Source of the DNA: a virus
Strand: one strand, 5' to 3'
Length of the DNA stretch: 64,000 nt
IMG/VR virus record: IMGVR_UViG_3300007712_000002
Span: 1 to 64,000 of that record
Below are positions 54,915-62,429 of the stretch, in pieces. Positions within the stretch are counted from its first letter, which is position 1. The number at the start of each line of letters is the position of its first letter. The position numbers and the translations under genes are program-made. Under the pieces are notes generated by a model that saw only the letters and a list, made by a program, of their open reading frames with translations, made no database searches and had not been told where the DNA came from.

Positions 54915-55711
54915 CCGGAGATGTTATTCATTCAGATGCTGTTACAACAATGCGACAGCATCTGAATGATAATTCGATTGATCTTGTTTTGACCAGTCCG
55001 CCTTATGATGATTTGAGAACATACAATGATTCAATACAGTGGAGTTGGTCGGTTTTTGAAGAATCTGCCGCTGACCTAACGAGAGTAATCAAACCTGGCG
55101 GCGTGATTGTTTGGAATACAGGCGATCAAACTATTAATGGTAGTGAAACAGGAAACAGTTTTAGACAAGCATTGCATTTTAAAGACCAATGCGGATTGCG
55201 ACTTCACGACACTATGATCTGGCAAAAGAGCAATTTTAGCAATCCAAGTCGCAATCGTTATCACCAGGTATTTGAATACGTTTTTATATTGAGTAAAGGC
55301 GCACCAAAAACATTTAATCCCATCATTGATCGCAAAAATGTCTATGGAGGTCAACCTGGATCATTTGGTGAAAATACGGTTACAAATCGTGATGGCAGCA
55401 AAAGTGTTCGTGATCGCAAAATCAATCGCGAGTATGGTATGAGGCATAATGTATGGATTGTAAATACTGCTGGACAAGAACGAACGGCGCGGCGCTGGGG
55501 TCACCCAGCCATGTTTAGTCTCGAATTTGCTATGGATCAAATGCGTTCGTGGAGCAACCCTGGTGATCTGGTTTACGATCCTTTTGGTGGTAGTGGCACT
55601 ACAGCAGAGGCAGCGATACGTCTTGATAGAGATTTTGTAATCAGTGAAATTGATCAATCATATTGTGAGATCATAAAGGAAAGAATTGATGCTACATTAC
55701 GTAAAGGGTGA
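54911..55711 (+). CDS. DNA methyltransferase (T-S-P-P-Y type), 266 aa
   Basis: Catalytic T-S-P-P-Y at residues 28-32 (motif IV), near the N-terminus, and the AdoMet-binding D-P-F-G-G-S-G-T-T near 220. The order marks a class beta N4-cytosine/N6-adenine methyltransferase. TTG start overlaps the nrdJ stop by four bases. It probably protects phage DNA from host restriction. No nuclease partner lies beside it, so a solitary enzyme. Confidence 0.85.
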   Translation: MTGDVIHSDAVTTMRQHLNDNSIDLVLTSPPYDDLRTYNDSIQWSWSVFEESAADLTRVIKPGGVIVWNTGDQTINGSETGNSFRQALHFKDQCGLRLHDTMIWQKSNFSNPSRNRYHQVFEYVFILSKGAPKTFNPIIDRKNVYGGQPGSFGENTVTNRDGSKSVRDRKINREYGMRHNVWIVNTAGQERTARRWGHPAMFSLEFAMDQMRSWSNPGDLVYDPFGGSGTTAEAAIRLDRDFVISEIDQSYCEIIKERIDATLRKG

Positions 55712-56120
55712 TGTAACCGATGCAAAACAACAGGTCGTTGCCCACGGCGTGAATTGTTCCGGCGGCTTTGGTAGTGGCGTTGCTGGCGCTATTCGCCGTA
55801 AATATCCTGAAATACGAGAAGCATATATCAAACACGAACCCAAAATGTTGGGAACCTGTCAATTTGTTGAACATGCTGATCGCATCTGGGTAAATGCATT
55901 TACTCAACAAAACTACGGCTATGATGGTGCACAATATGCTGACCTCACAGCCGTTGGACTTTGCTTTGCTGAGATCGCAGACTATATGGACGAGCATGGC
56001 CTTGTAACTATTGCCATGCCAAAAATTGGCTGCGGACTTGGAGGACTCGACTGGGATCAAGTAAGTGTTCTAGTTGAAGGACTATTTGAAGACCACGAGG
56101 TCTACGTTTACGAACTATAG
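55689..56120 (+). CDS. Macro-domain protein (ADP-ribose hydrolase type), 143 aa
   Basis: V-V-A-H-G-V-N-C-S-G-G-F-G-S-G-V-A-G-A-I-R-R-K-Y (ADP-ribose-binding loop 1) and A-M-P-K-I-G-C-G-L-G-G-L-D-W (loop 2) are TARG1/YmdB-like. Such domains remove ADP-ribose from proteins or nucleic acids. ATG 55689 after AAAGGA, overlapping the methyltransferase end. The phage also carries an ART-like gene, so it may be a matched eraser. Confidence 0.8.
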   Translation: MLHYVKGDVTDAKQQVVAHGVNCSGGFGSGVAGAIRRKYPEIREAYIKHEPKMLGTCQFVEHADRIWVNAFTQQNYGYDGAQYADLTAVGLCFAEIADYMDEHGLVTIAMPKIGCGLGGLDWDQVSVLVEGLFEDHEVYVYEL

Positions 56121-56129
56121 GAAAATAAT

Positions 56130-56405
56130 ATGTCAGAAACTATTATATGGAGCAAAAATGGCTGCCCATATTGCGATCAAGCTAAAGTATTGCTTGATGG
56201 TTCGGGTATTGAATATCAAGAGCGCAATATTAGTGAACAACCAGAGCTAAGAGAAACACTACTTGAAACACTGGATCAGGTCAATCCTGGTGCACCAAAA
56301 ACTGTCCCGCAAATCTGGCTGCATGGTAAGTTTGTTGGAGATTATCGCGCTCTTTGTCAATATTATGAAGATCACAATATGTGGTCTGGAAACACAGGAG
56401 TTTAA
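56130..56405 (+). CDS. Glutaredoxin, 91 aa
   Basis: C-P-Y-C active site at 12-15, T-V-P-Q-I-W (cis-Pro loop) and G-K-F-V-G-D-Y (glutathione-binding turn). Full-length glutaredoxin. Ten bases after the macro gene with AGGAAAA. Likely electron donor to ribonucleotide reductase. Confidence 0.9.
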   Translation: MSETIIWSKNGCPYCDQAKVLLDGSGIEYQERNISEQPELRETLLETLDQVNPGAPKTVPQIWLHGKFVGDYRALCQYYEDHNMWSGNTGV

Positions 56406-56735
56406 ATGTTAACACCAAAGATAAATGAAGTTGTAACCCTCAAACTTGTTTCAGGGGAAGAAGTAATAGGATATTTTGTTGCTGAAGACGCAGAATCAAT
56501 TGTTTTGCGAAAACCACTGGTTCCAGTCGCAACAGGACAAGGGTCAATAGGACTAGCGCCTTTTGTGATGTCAAGCGACTACCTCAAACCAGGTGCGAAT
56601 GTAGATATCCCTTTCAATAAACAAACTATTATTTCCACTGTGCCTACAGAAAAGCAATTTGCTGACGCTTATACACAACAAGTAAGCGGTATTGATATGT
56701 CGGCATCTGGAAAGCCAGGACTGATTACTACATAA
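56406..56735 (+). CDS. Sm-like (LSm/Hfq-like) small protein, 109 aa
   Basis: V-V-T-L-K-L-V-S-G-E-E-V-I-G-Y-F-V and I-V-L-R-K-P-L-V-P-V resemble the Sm1/Sm2 strand pattern, with a G-E-E-V-x-G core. Cyanophage-like genomes carry similar proteins (recollection). It could bind RNA or be structural. Follows the glutaredoxin stop directly. Moderate confidence in the fold only. Confidence 0.5.
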   Translation: MLTPKINEVVTLKLVSGEEVIGYFVAEDAESIVLRKPLVPVATGQGSIGLAPFVMSSDYLKPGANVDIPFNKQTIISTVPTEKQFADAYTQQVSGIDMSASGKPGLITT

Positions 56736-56738
56736 ATA
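56731..56738 (+). promoter_or_regulatory. Late promoter (CATAAATA)
   Basis: CATAAATACT, 18 bases before the ATG of the PAAR-lysozyme gene with GTGAGGAGT. Confidence 0.75.
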
Positions 56739-56755
56739 CTCCGTGAGGAGTATGT

Positions 56756-57703
56756 ATGAACGTTCCAGTCCATCGCAATACAGACAGTCGTATTTGCGGC
56801 GCATCAACAACAGTTAAAGGACAGAGCAATGTCTTCGTGAATAATCTGCTTGCAAGTGTGCAAGGAGATACCAATACTCACGGCGGCGGAGCTCTTTCTG
56901 CATCTGTAAATGATGGAACAGTGTTTATAAATGGCGTCAAGGTCGTTTTACAAGGCAGTGCTGCTTCTCCAGACAGTCTATGCCCGCCCCGTGGTCAACC
57001 ACATTGTAACCCTCGAAGCTCTAGCGGTAGTCCAGACGTTTTTGCATGTAACGGCGTAGCAGGTGGTGGAACGGGGAGCTCTGGGGCAGGCGCTGGTGGA
57101 CGCGATCAAGCAGCGGACAGCACTACCCAAGCACAAGGCCAGGCGCCTGATCCCAACGCTACACCAGAAGAAGATCTGGCTGATGATTATACAGATCCAA
57201 ATGGTGAAAAATCATTTGATCGCTCAGCCTTTAGTGAAGAAGATCTTGCACGTATCGATGAATTAGAAAGTGATCCGGCTTGGCGTAGTGAATTGGAAGC
57301 ATTGGAAGCAAAGTATCCAAACTTGGATCGAACCGAGCTATACCAAATTGTAAATGGTGAAAGCGACTTCGATCCACAAGCAACAAACCCGAGCGGTGCA
57401 ACTGGACTCTTCCAGCTGATGCCTGACAGCGCTCGTGAGATTGGATACTCTACTACTCAGATTTATAATCAGACACCAGCGCAGCAACTCAATACCTATG
57501 GCAAGTATCTGGACCGTTGGAATTACAATTCCAACAATTCTTTGGGTATGATGCAAGCCGCCCCTGCTTATGCAAGCAGAGCTCCAAACGAAGTTGTTTA
57601 TGGTGTAAACAGTGCGGCTTGGAAACAAAATCCAGGCTGGCGTTCTAGTAGAAATGGACCGATCACTGTGGGAAGCATTAACGACTATTATAGGAAAACC
57701 TGA
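56756..57703 (+). CDS. PAAR-like spike tip fused to lytic transglycosylase, 315 aa
   Basis: Residues 1-100 are PAAR-like: Gly/Asn/Asp beta turns with V-F-V-N-N-L...V-F-I-N-G-V-K-V-V-L-Q-G-S and D-S-L. A Gly/Ala/Gln linker follows (100-140). Residues 190-290 are a goose-lysozyme/SLT-like lytic transglycosylase: Y-Q-I-V-N-G-E-S-D-F-D-P with catalytic E202, A-T-G-L-F-Q-L-M-P, and Y-G-K-Y-L-D. In the tail it would pierce the outer membrane and cut peptidoglycan. T4 splits these jobs between gp5 and gp5.4. Confidence 0.75.
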   Translation: MNVPVHRNTDSRICGASTTVKGQSNVFVNNLLASVQGDTNTHGGGALSASVNDGTVFINGVKVVLQGSAASPDSLCPPRGQPHCNPRSSSGSPDVFACNGVAGGGTGSSGAGAGGRDQAADSTTQAQGQAPDPNATPEEDLADDYTDPNGEKSFDRSAFSEEDLARIDELESDPAWRSELEALEAKYPNLDRTELYQIVNGESDFDPQATNPSGATGLFQLMPDSAREIGYSTTQIYNQTPAQQLNTYGKYLDRWNYNSNNSLGMMQAAPAYASRAPNEVVYGVNSAAWKQNPGWRSSRNGPITVGSINDYYRKT

Positions 57704-59547
57704 TGGCATTTACTGATTTCCCAAACGGCCTCGGAAGCGCCGCCGACTATCTTAGTGCAAACAACAGCACTCGTGCCGAGTTGACTGGCAGTGTTGCTGA
57801 TATTGGGCGTTTGGTTGTCAGTGCTGAGCTGGATTTCAACCTCAAAGAAATCATTTGTAGTTTGTTGGCAGGGCGAGGACTCAAGCTGCCAAATATTCAG
57901 ATCTGTATCAGCCTCAATCTCAAAGAGCTGTTGGGAACTATTTTTGGTCAAGTGCAACAGGTTCTCTACGATGCATTGGCATCCTTGGATGCAGCATTTG
58001 ATCGTTTCCTTGATCATCTTAAACTAGATGAAGTTTTGGGACGAATCAATAATGTATTGGGCGAAGTCACACAGATCGCCAACATGATCAACTTCTGCTC
58101 TGCACCCCTTGATCCGATCCAAATTCCAAACGTGCTAGAGAATGCCATGGACAGTTTCCTGGGTGCTGGTAAATCAATCATTGATTCTATCGGACAGATA
58201 TTGCCAGGTGAGATTGGTGGTTGTTTAATTGATGGCCAGTTCAACGGCAGCATTTTTAATGGCGGTATCCTCAAGAAGATTTGGGATAACTTTGACGATC
58301 TTGATACCATAGCAGATACGATCATCAATGACGCTAACTCTGTCATTAGACAAATCGATGACCTCATTGATCGAGAAAACAACGTGTCAGGTGTATACGA
58401 TCAAGGTGGTAGCGATCTACTTGAAGATGATGATCGTCCAGTGAACGACGGCATAGGTGCGCTATACAACTCACAAGATGAAGGCATCCAGGGCGCAGTT
58501 TACGCGGCAGGCCAACTTTGGTCCTCATATCAAAACCTTGCAAGTTATCAGGTTGTTGGTAGCGACGGCACTGTATACAACAATATTTTTGAAACATTCT
58601 GTGAGCCAGAACTGTTACGCATATTGCGCAGAACACCAGATCCCCGCCCAGAGATCGCAGAACGTGAGCCAGTATTCAACTACTGTGGTGAAATCATTGG
58701 TTACACGAAAGTTACAACACAAGAGTCTCCGACGACCAGTGTAGGCAAGGTTCCTGGTGAAATTGATCAACCAGGATTCGACGCAGGAGGCCTGTCAACC
58801 AGTCCAATCGCTGAAGCTATTGAGATCGCCGCAACAGGAAGCGGTTCTTCAACGTCTGGCGATACTACTATCATCAATAATATTGACGGCACTGGTGTCC
58901 TGTTTGCTGAGAGTGAAGCAGCTCAACTCAGTCTCGGAACAACAGAAGGACAACTTGTCTACAGGACCGATACTGGAACCACATATGTTGATAACGGAGG
59001 AACCAGCAACACTATATCAGACTTCAATGTGGTTGGCGGTGCATCAGGTGCGAATGTTGGTGCTGGCTCTCAAGTTTATGCTGGTCTTTCAGGGCAAGAA
59101 TTGCAATTTCGCACGATTACCAGCGGCGAATATATCAACCTAACACAAACACTCAACGAGATCGAAGTATCTGCAGACATTGCCCGTTACGAAGGAACGT
59201 TACTCACCACAGATGCTACCCTGACTGAAGTGTTGTTTGACACTGTGCCCAATCCTACTCCTGGCACCAACACAACGTGGTTCCTAACCATCACCGCTGT
59301 GGCCAACCGCAGAAACACCAACGACGCAGTTGCTATCCGAATGGAAACTGTGATCGACAACGCCACTGGCACCGTTTCCGTGGTTGGCGTGGGCGGAAAC
59401 AAAACTGTCTACAACGCATCAGCAGCGACCGCCAACTATGATCTCGTGGTTGACGTATCCAGCAACCAAACTCGTGTTAGAGTTCAAGGGGATACAGCGC
59501 ACAATGTTGACTGGAAGGTGCGCATGGAATATATTGCAAGTCCGTAA
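57703..59547 (+). CDS. Large tail/baseplate-type structural protein, 614 aa
   Basis: TGATG coupling to the PAAR gene. N-terminal half is helical and hydrophobic-patterned (I-I-C-S-L-L-A-G-R-G-L-K-L-P, then L-D-A-A-F-D-R-F-L-D-H-L). The middle is Gly/Ser/Thr-rich. The last 180 residues match fibre-like domains: V-V-G-G-A-S-G-A-N-V-G-A-G-S-Q-V-Y-A-G-L, and F-R-T-I-T-S-G-E-Y-I-N-L-T-Q. Probably a baseplate or short fibre component; adjacent promoter and spike gene support this. Confidence 0.65.
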   Translation: MAFTDFPNGLGSAADYLSANNSTRAELTGSVADIGRLVVSAELDFNLKEIICSLLAGRGLKLPNIQICISLNLKELLGTIFGQVQQVLYDALASLDAAFDRFLDHLKLDEVLGRINNVLGEVTQIANMINFCSAPLDPIQIPNVLENAMDSFLGAGKSIIDSIGQILPGEIGGCLIDGQFNGSIFNGGILKKIWDNFDDLDTIADTIINDANSVIRQIDDLIDRENNVSGVYDQGGSDLLEDDDRPVNDGIGALYNSQDEGIQGAVYAAGQLWSSYQNLASYQVVGSDGTVYNNIFETFCEPELLRILRRTPDPRPEIAEREPVFNYCGEIIGYTKVTTQESPTTSVGKVPGEIDQPGFDAGGLSTSPIAEAIEIAATGSGSSTSGDTTIINNIDGTGVLFAESEAAQLSLGTTEGQLVYRTDTGTTYVDNGGTSNTISDFNVVGGASGANVGAGSQVYAGLSGQELQFRTITSGEYINLTQTLNEIEVSADIARYEGTLLTTDATLTEVLFDTVPNPTPGTNTTWFLTITAVANRRNTNDAVAIRMETVIDNATGTVSVVGVGGNKTVYNASAATANYDLVVDVSSNQTRVRVQGDTAHNVDWKVRMEYIASP

Positions 59548-59557
59548 AACTTTTTGG

Positions 59558-59586
59558 TTGACAGGCAAAGCCGTTTGCCATATAGT
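59558..59586 (+). promoter_or_regulatory. Sigma70-type promoter with palindrome in the spacer
   Basis: TTGACA (59558-59563), 17 bases, TATAGT (59581-59586). The spacer contains GGCAAA-GCCG-TTTGCC (59564-59579), a likely operator, and a second inverted repeat CTTGGT/ACCAAG follows downstream. Confidence 0.75.
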
Positions 59587-59620
59587 CTTGGTATATTGAT
59601 TCTAACCAAGGACTGAAAAT

Positions 59621-59923
59621 ATGAGATCCAAAATCTGCGAAGACGGCAAAGCACGTATCCTTGCCAAGGTGGTTGTTCCCATGGGCGTCCAGGAAATCAC
59701 GCTGTTCGCTATGGCAAATCCTCGGTTCCACGAGAATGATGAGGCCATGAATGACTTCGAAAACCTCAATAAGCGTCAGCTGTTCAATGTTGCCAAGGAG
59801 AGCGTTGCTCTTCGTGGCGATAACATCGAACTGGCCGACAACATTGTTGTGGACAACTGGACGACTCGTCAGATCGCTCGTGCAACACAACATGTCAAGC
59901 GGCTCTTTCCTGAGGTCGACTGA
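59621..59923 (+). CDS. Hypothetical early protein, 100 aa
   Basis: AAGGACTG ribosome site under the promoter just upstream. Beta then helical text (A-R-I-L-A-K-V-V-V-P-M-G-V-Q-E-I-T); basic overall. No family recognised. First gene of a five-gene early operon with four-base or shorter gaps. Confidence 0.55.
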   Translation: MRSKICEDGKARILAKVVVPMGVQEITLFAMANPRFHENDEAMNDFENLNKRQLFNVAKESVALRGDNIELADNIVVDNWTTRQIARATQHVKRLFPEVD

Positions 59924-60186
59924 TGGCAAGTATTTACGATTACCCGCCTGGAACATATGTTCAAGGCAAGGAAGACGACTGGATCGGAACGGTCGAATAC
60001 CTGTCTGTCAATCCATATGGTGAGCCGTGTTTGGTTATTCGCATGATCAAACGCTCATTCACCAATAACAAGGGAATGCACGATTTGGGTTGGACACCGA
60101 TAGACCAATCCTGTGAATTTTGGCGGCGCACAGACAGGATGCATCACGGAAACATTAAACTTCTTGAAGAAGAAATGAGGGTATAA
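59923..60186 (+). CDS. Hypothetical early protein, 87 aa
   Basis: TGATG coupling. Small beta-like protein (I-G-T-V-E-Y-L-S-V-N-P-Y-G-E-P-C-L-V-I-R) with a His-rich C-terminus. Function unknown. Confidence 0.5.
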   Translation: MASIYDYPPGTYVQGKEDDWIGTVEYLSVNPYGEPCLVIRMIKRSFTNNKGMHDLGWTPIDQSCEFWRRTDRMHHGNIKLLEEEMRV

Positions 60187-60187
60187 G

Positions 60188-60430
60188 ATGTGGTTGGTTG
60201 TCTGGCTGGCAGGAGAAGCCAGCATGATCATGGGTGGCAACACGGGCATGAGCGTTGTATTTTGTAACACAATGCGAGAAGTGGTCATCACTGACATTGC
60301 AGAAGGTGTGCGGCAAGATACTGACGGAACGCTCTGGGTAGAAGCTGAAAATGGTGATCGTCTTCCTTTCCAGGAATGGTCGGTTACATGTGAAGAAACA
60401 CGTCCTGTGCTAGGCGATGTGAGGAAATAA
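60188..60430 (+). CDS. Hypothetical early protein, 80 aa
   Basis: One base after the preceding stop. W-L-V-V-W-L-A-G-E-A-S-M-I-M-G-G start, beta-like body. Probably an operon partner of its neighbours; no family. Confidence 0.45.
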   Translation: MWLVVWLAGEASMIMGGNTGMSVVFCNTMREVVITDIAEGVRQDTDGTLWVEAENGDRLPFQEWSVTCEETRPVLGDVRK

Positions 60431-60642
60431 TGACAAAGACAACGCAAGACTTTATCGAAAACCCTGGTCTATCTGACTGTCTCATGAACATCATGCCGTT
60501 TCTGGTTTGGTCAGCAGACATGGACGAGATACACGGCGGCGTTCACGCTCGCGACGCCCTAGCTAGTTTCCGTCACATACTAGGCTGGGAACAAGAACGT
60601 TTTGACGCATTGTGTGATATCTTTCGCCAGGAACCAGAATGA
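60430..60642 (+). CDS. Hypothetical early protein, 70 aa
   Basis: Overlaps both neighbours by a few bases (TAATG and ATGA). Helical, with M-D-E-I-H-G-G-V-H-A-R-D. No function known. Confidence 0.45.
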   Translation: MTKTTQDFIENPGLSDCLMNIMPFLVWSADMDEIHGGVHARDALASFRHILGWEQERFDALCDIFRQEPE

Positions 60643-60974
60643 CACGTTACAGCCTTTTCATTGATGACGAACGCTTGCCACCTCGCAATGACGGCCGCAA
60701 TTGGGTCGTCGCTCGAGACTGGGAAGATGTCATGATGAACCTGCGTATTCGCGGAATGCCAGGATTTGTCAGCTTTGACCATGATCTCGGCGAAGACCTT
60801 CACACTGGCTACGACATCGCCAAGTTCTTGGTTGAGCTAGATATGGGTGGCGATGATGCTTTTGTTATCCCAGATGAGTTTGATTTCTACGTGCACAGCC
60901 AAAATCCTGTGGGCAAAGCAAACATCGAACATTATCTTAACAACTATTTGGAGCACCGAAAAAATGTGGTATGA
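60639..60974 (+). CDS. cREC (cyclic-phosphate processing receiver) domain protein, 111 aa
   Basis: L-F-I-D-D-E-R-L-P-P near the start, V-S-F-D-H-D-L-G-E-D in the middle, and V-H-S-Q-N-P-V-G-K-A-N-I near the end form the signature of the cREC family, a receiver-like domain with an acidic triad. It is predicted to act on cyclic phosphates of RNA or nucleotides. A role in RNA end repair or in countering nucleotide-signalling defences is an inference. Ends overlapping the next gene. Confidence 0.7.
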   Translation: MTRYSLFIDDERLPPRNDGRNWVVARDWEDVMMNLRIRGMPGFVSFDHDLGEDLHTGYDIAKFLVELDMGGDDAFVIPDEFDFYVHSQNPVGKANIEHYLNNYLEHRKNVV

Positions 60975-61428
60975 TATTGTTAGCTTTATTGGCAGTAACT
61001 ATGCTCAATTTATCTTGTGGCTGGGTGGCGGCGCCGCCAGTGCAGAAATTTGGCTGTTGCTTATTGCAGTGGTTCCTGCTATGATATTCATGGCTGTTCC
61101 CCTTTTCTGCGTGGCTCGGCTGACAGCCGAGCCGGGACGGACCGGGACGCAGACAGGAGCAATTTTTGCTTTTTTGAGTGTTCCTCTGTTTGTCTTGGGA
61201 TTTATGTTATCCATGATCTTTGGGATCAATGGAAATGTTCATTTCCAAGAAAACTTTCGCGAGTGTGTGCAGTTTGAAGACATAACTATAGAGGCTCAAA
61301 CTCCTGTGATGGTTCTCATGTGCCGCTACCGTGATCATGTTGACAACGATTTCAGCCCCTGGGAACCACGCCGAGCACTTTATGGCACCAAATTTCTTGA
61401 TGCTGATGTTGTTGACGAAATGCCTTGA
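60964..61428 (+). CDS. Membrane protein, 154 aa
   Basis: ATG 60964 overlaps the cREC stop. Two or three hydrophobic helices (about 10-25, 27-51 and 65-88), then a soluble C-terminal part with two Cys (R-E-C-V-Q-F, M-C-R-Y). No family recognised; early membrane protein of unknown purpose. Confidence 0.55.
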   Translation: MWYDIVSFIGSNYAQFILWLGGGAASAEIWLLLIAVVPAMIFMAVPLFCVARLTAEPGRTGTQTGAIFAFLSVPLFVLGFMLSMIFGINGNVHFQENFRECVQFEDITIEAQTPVMVLMCRYRDHVDNDFSPWEPRRALYGTKFLDADVVDEMP

Positions 61429-61453
61429 CAAGCACGAATAAATCTGCTAAACA
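61425..61453 (+). promoter_or_regulatory. Possible sigma70-type promoter of the endolysin gene
   Basis: TTGACA (61425-61430), 17 bases, extended -10 TGC-TAAACA (61445-61453). The -10 is weak. An AATAAATC late-like motif lies in the spacer, so timing is uncertain. Confidence 0.4.
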
Positions 61454-61483
61454 AAACTTCTGTAAGTAACTAGAGAGACAGAT

Positions 61484-62035
61484 ATGATTCGTCTAACGGT
61501 TTTTCTAACTCAGTTAGCAGGCATCGCAGCCGTAACGGCAAGTGCAGAGCCCGTGTCTATCACCTTGCTTCCATCATCATATGAAAAGGAAGCCCATGAA
61601 CAGGACAAAATTGACCCACAATCACACCATTGTCTAACCGAAGCCATCTACTGGGAAGGGCGAAACCAGGACGGATTTGCCATGGCTGCGATTGGTCATG
61701 TGATCATGAATCGTGTTCGCAGTCCTGATTTTCCTGATGCGGTATGTGACGTAGTCCATCAAGGACCTCTTGATGGAGGCCCTATCGAATTGAATCGCTG
61801 CCAGTTTAGTTACTACTGTGACGGCAAAAGTGACACGCCTCCCCTTGAAAACATATTAGAAATAACCGCATGGGATTTTTCTCATATTATTGCAGAGCTC
61901 ATCTTGTATGGAGAAAGCGAAGATTTAACCAGCGGTAGCACCTACTATCATGCAACTTATGTTGAACCATTTTGGAGCAAAGAATACCAAGAAGTTGCAA
62001 TGTTGGGAGATCACATCTTTTATCGACACTACTAA
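61484..62035 (+). CDS. Secreted cell-wall hydrolase (SleB type), probable endolysin, 183 aa
   Basis: Signal-peptide-like N-terminus (L-T-V-F-L-T-Q-L-A-G-I-A-A-V, cleavage near A-S-A). Then the SleB/Hydrolase_2 signature: C-L-T-E-A-I-Y-W-E-G-R-N-Q, A-M-A-A-I-G-H-V-I-M-N-R-V, F-P-D-A-V-C-D-V-V, and Q-F-S-Y-Y-C-D-G. It cuts peptidoglycan. A signal sequence means export by the host Sec system rather than release by a holin pore alone. Common endolysin type in alphaproteobacterial phages. Confidence 0.8.
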   Translation: MIRLTVFLTQLAGIAAVTASAEPVSITLLPSSYEKEAHEQDKIDPQSHHCLTEAIYWEGRNQDGFAMAAIGHVIMNRVRSPDFPDAVCDVVHQGPLDGGPIELNRCQFSYYCDGKSDTPPLENILEITAWDFSHIIAELILYGESEDLTSGSTYYHATYVEPFWSKEYQEVAMLGDHIFYRHY

Positions 62036-62059
62036 ACAACTTATACGTGCACAAGCCAT

Positions 62060-62084
62060 CCCCTGCCTAGAAATAGTGCAGGGG
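62060..62084 (+). terminator. Hairpin after the endolysin gene
   Basis: Arms CCCCTGC (62060-62066) and GCAGGGG (62078-62084) with inner CTA-GAAA-TAG tetraloop stem; no U-run. It abuts a late promoter. Confidence 0.5.
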
Positions 62085-62091
62085 ATAAATA
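62084..62091 (+). promoter_or_regulatory. Late promoter (GATAAATA)
   Basis: GATAAATATG starts at the base of the preceding hairpin, 30 bases before the SNase-like ATG. Confidence 0.7.
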
Positions 62092-62120
62092 TGATGACAT
62101 AACAAAAAGAGGCTTGTAAA

Positions 62121-62429
62121 ATGCACGAATATCCATGCCGTATGATCCGGATCATAAACGGCAATACAATTGAGGCTGATATCGATCTGGGATTTGGTAT
62201 ATCTATTAGACAGAATATCAAACTTTACGGTATCGACAATACTGAAGAAAGTATGGCTGCTCTAATCAAAACACTACCACGAAAATTCATCTGTAGGACC
62301 ATTTATAATAAGCGGGGGAGAACAGGGCGAGTATTGGGATATGTCTTCAGTGAAGACAGTCAAGGCGATCTAATAAATATTAACGATCAATTAATAGAAC
62401 AAGGTGTCGCCAAAAAATACAACTCATGA
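62121..62429 (+). CDS. SNase-like OB-fold protein, 102 aa
   Basis: R-I-I-N-G-N-T-I-E-A-D-I-D-L-G-F-G-I and I-K-L-Y-G-I-D-N-T-E-E follow the pattern of staphylococcal-nuclease-like domains (D-G-D-T-...-R-L-x-G-I-D). The domain is short, and the usual catalytic Arg before L-x-G-I-D is Lys here, so activity is doubtful. It ends G-V-A-K-K-Y, as in that family. Overlaps the next gene by four bases. Confidence 0.6.
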   Translation: MHEYPCRMIRIINGNTIEADIDLGFGISIRQNIKLYGIDNTEESMAALIKTLPRKFICRTIYNKRGRTGRVLGYVFSEDSQGDLININDQLIEQGVAKKYNS

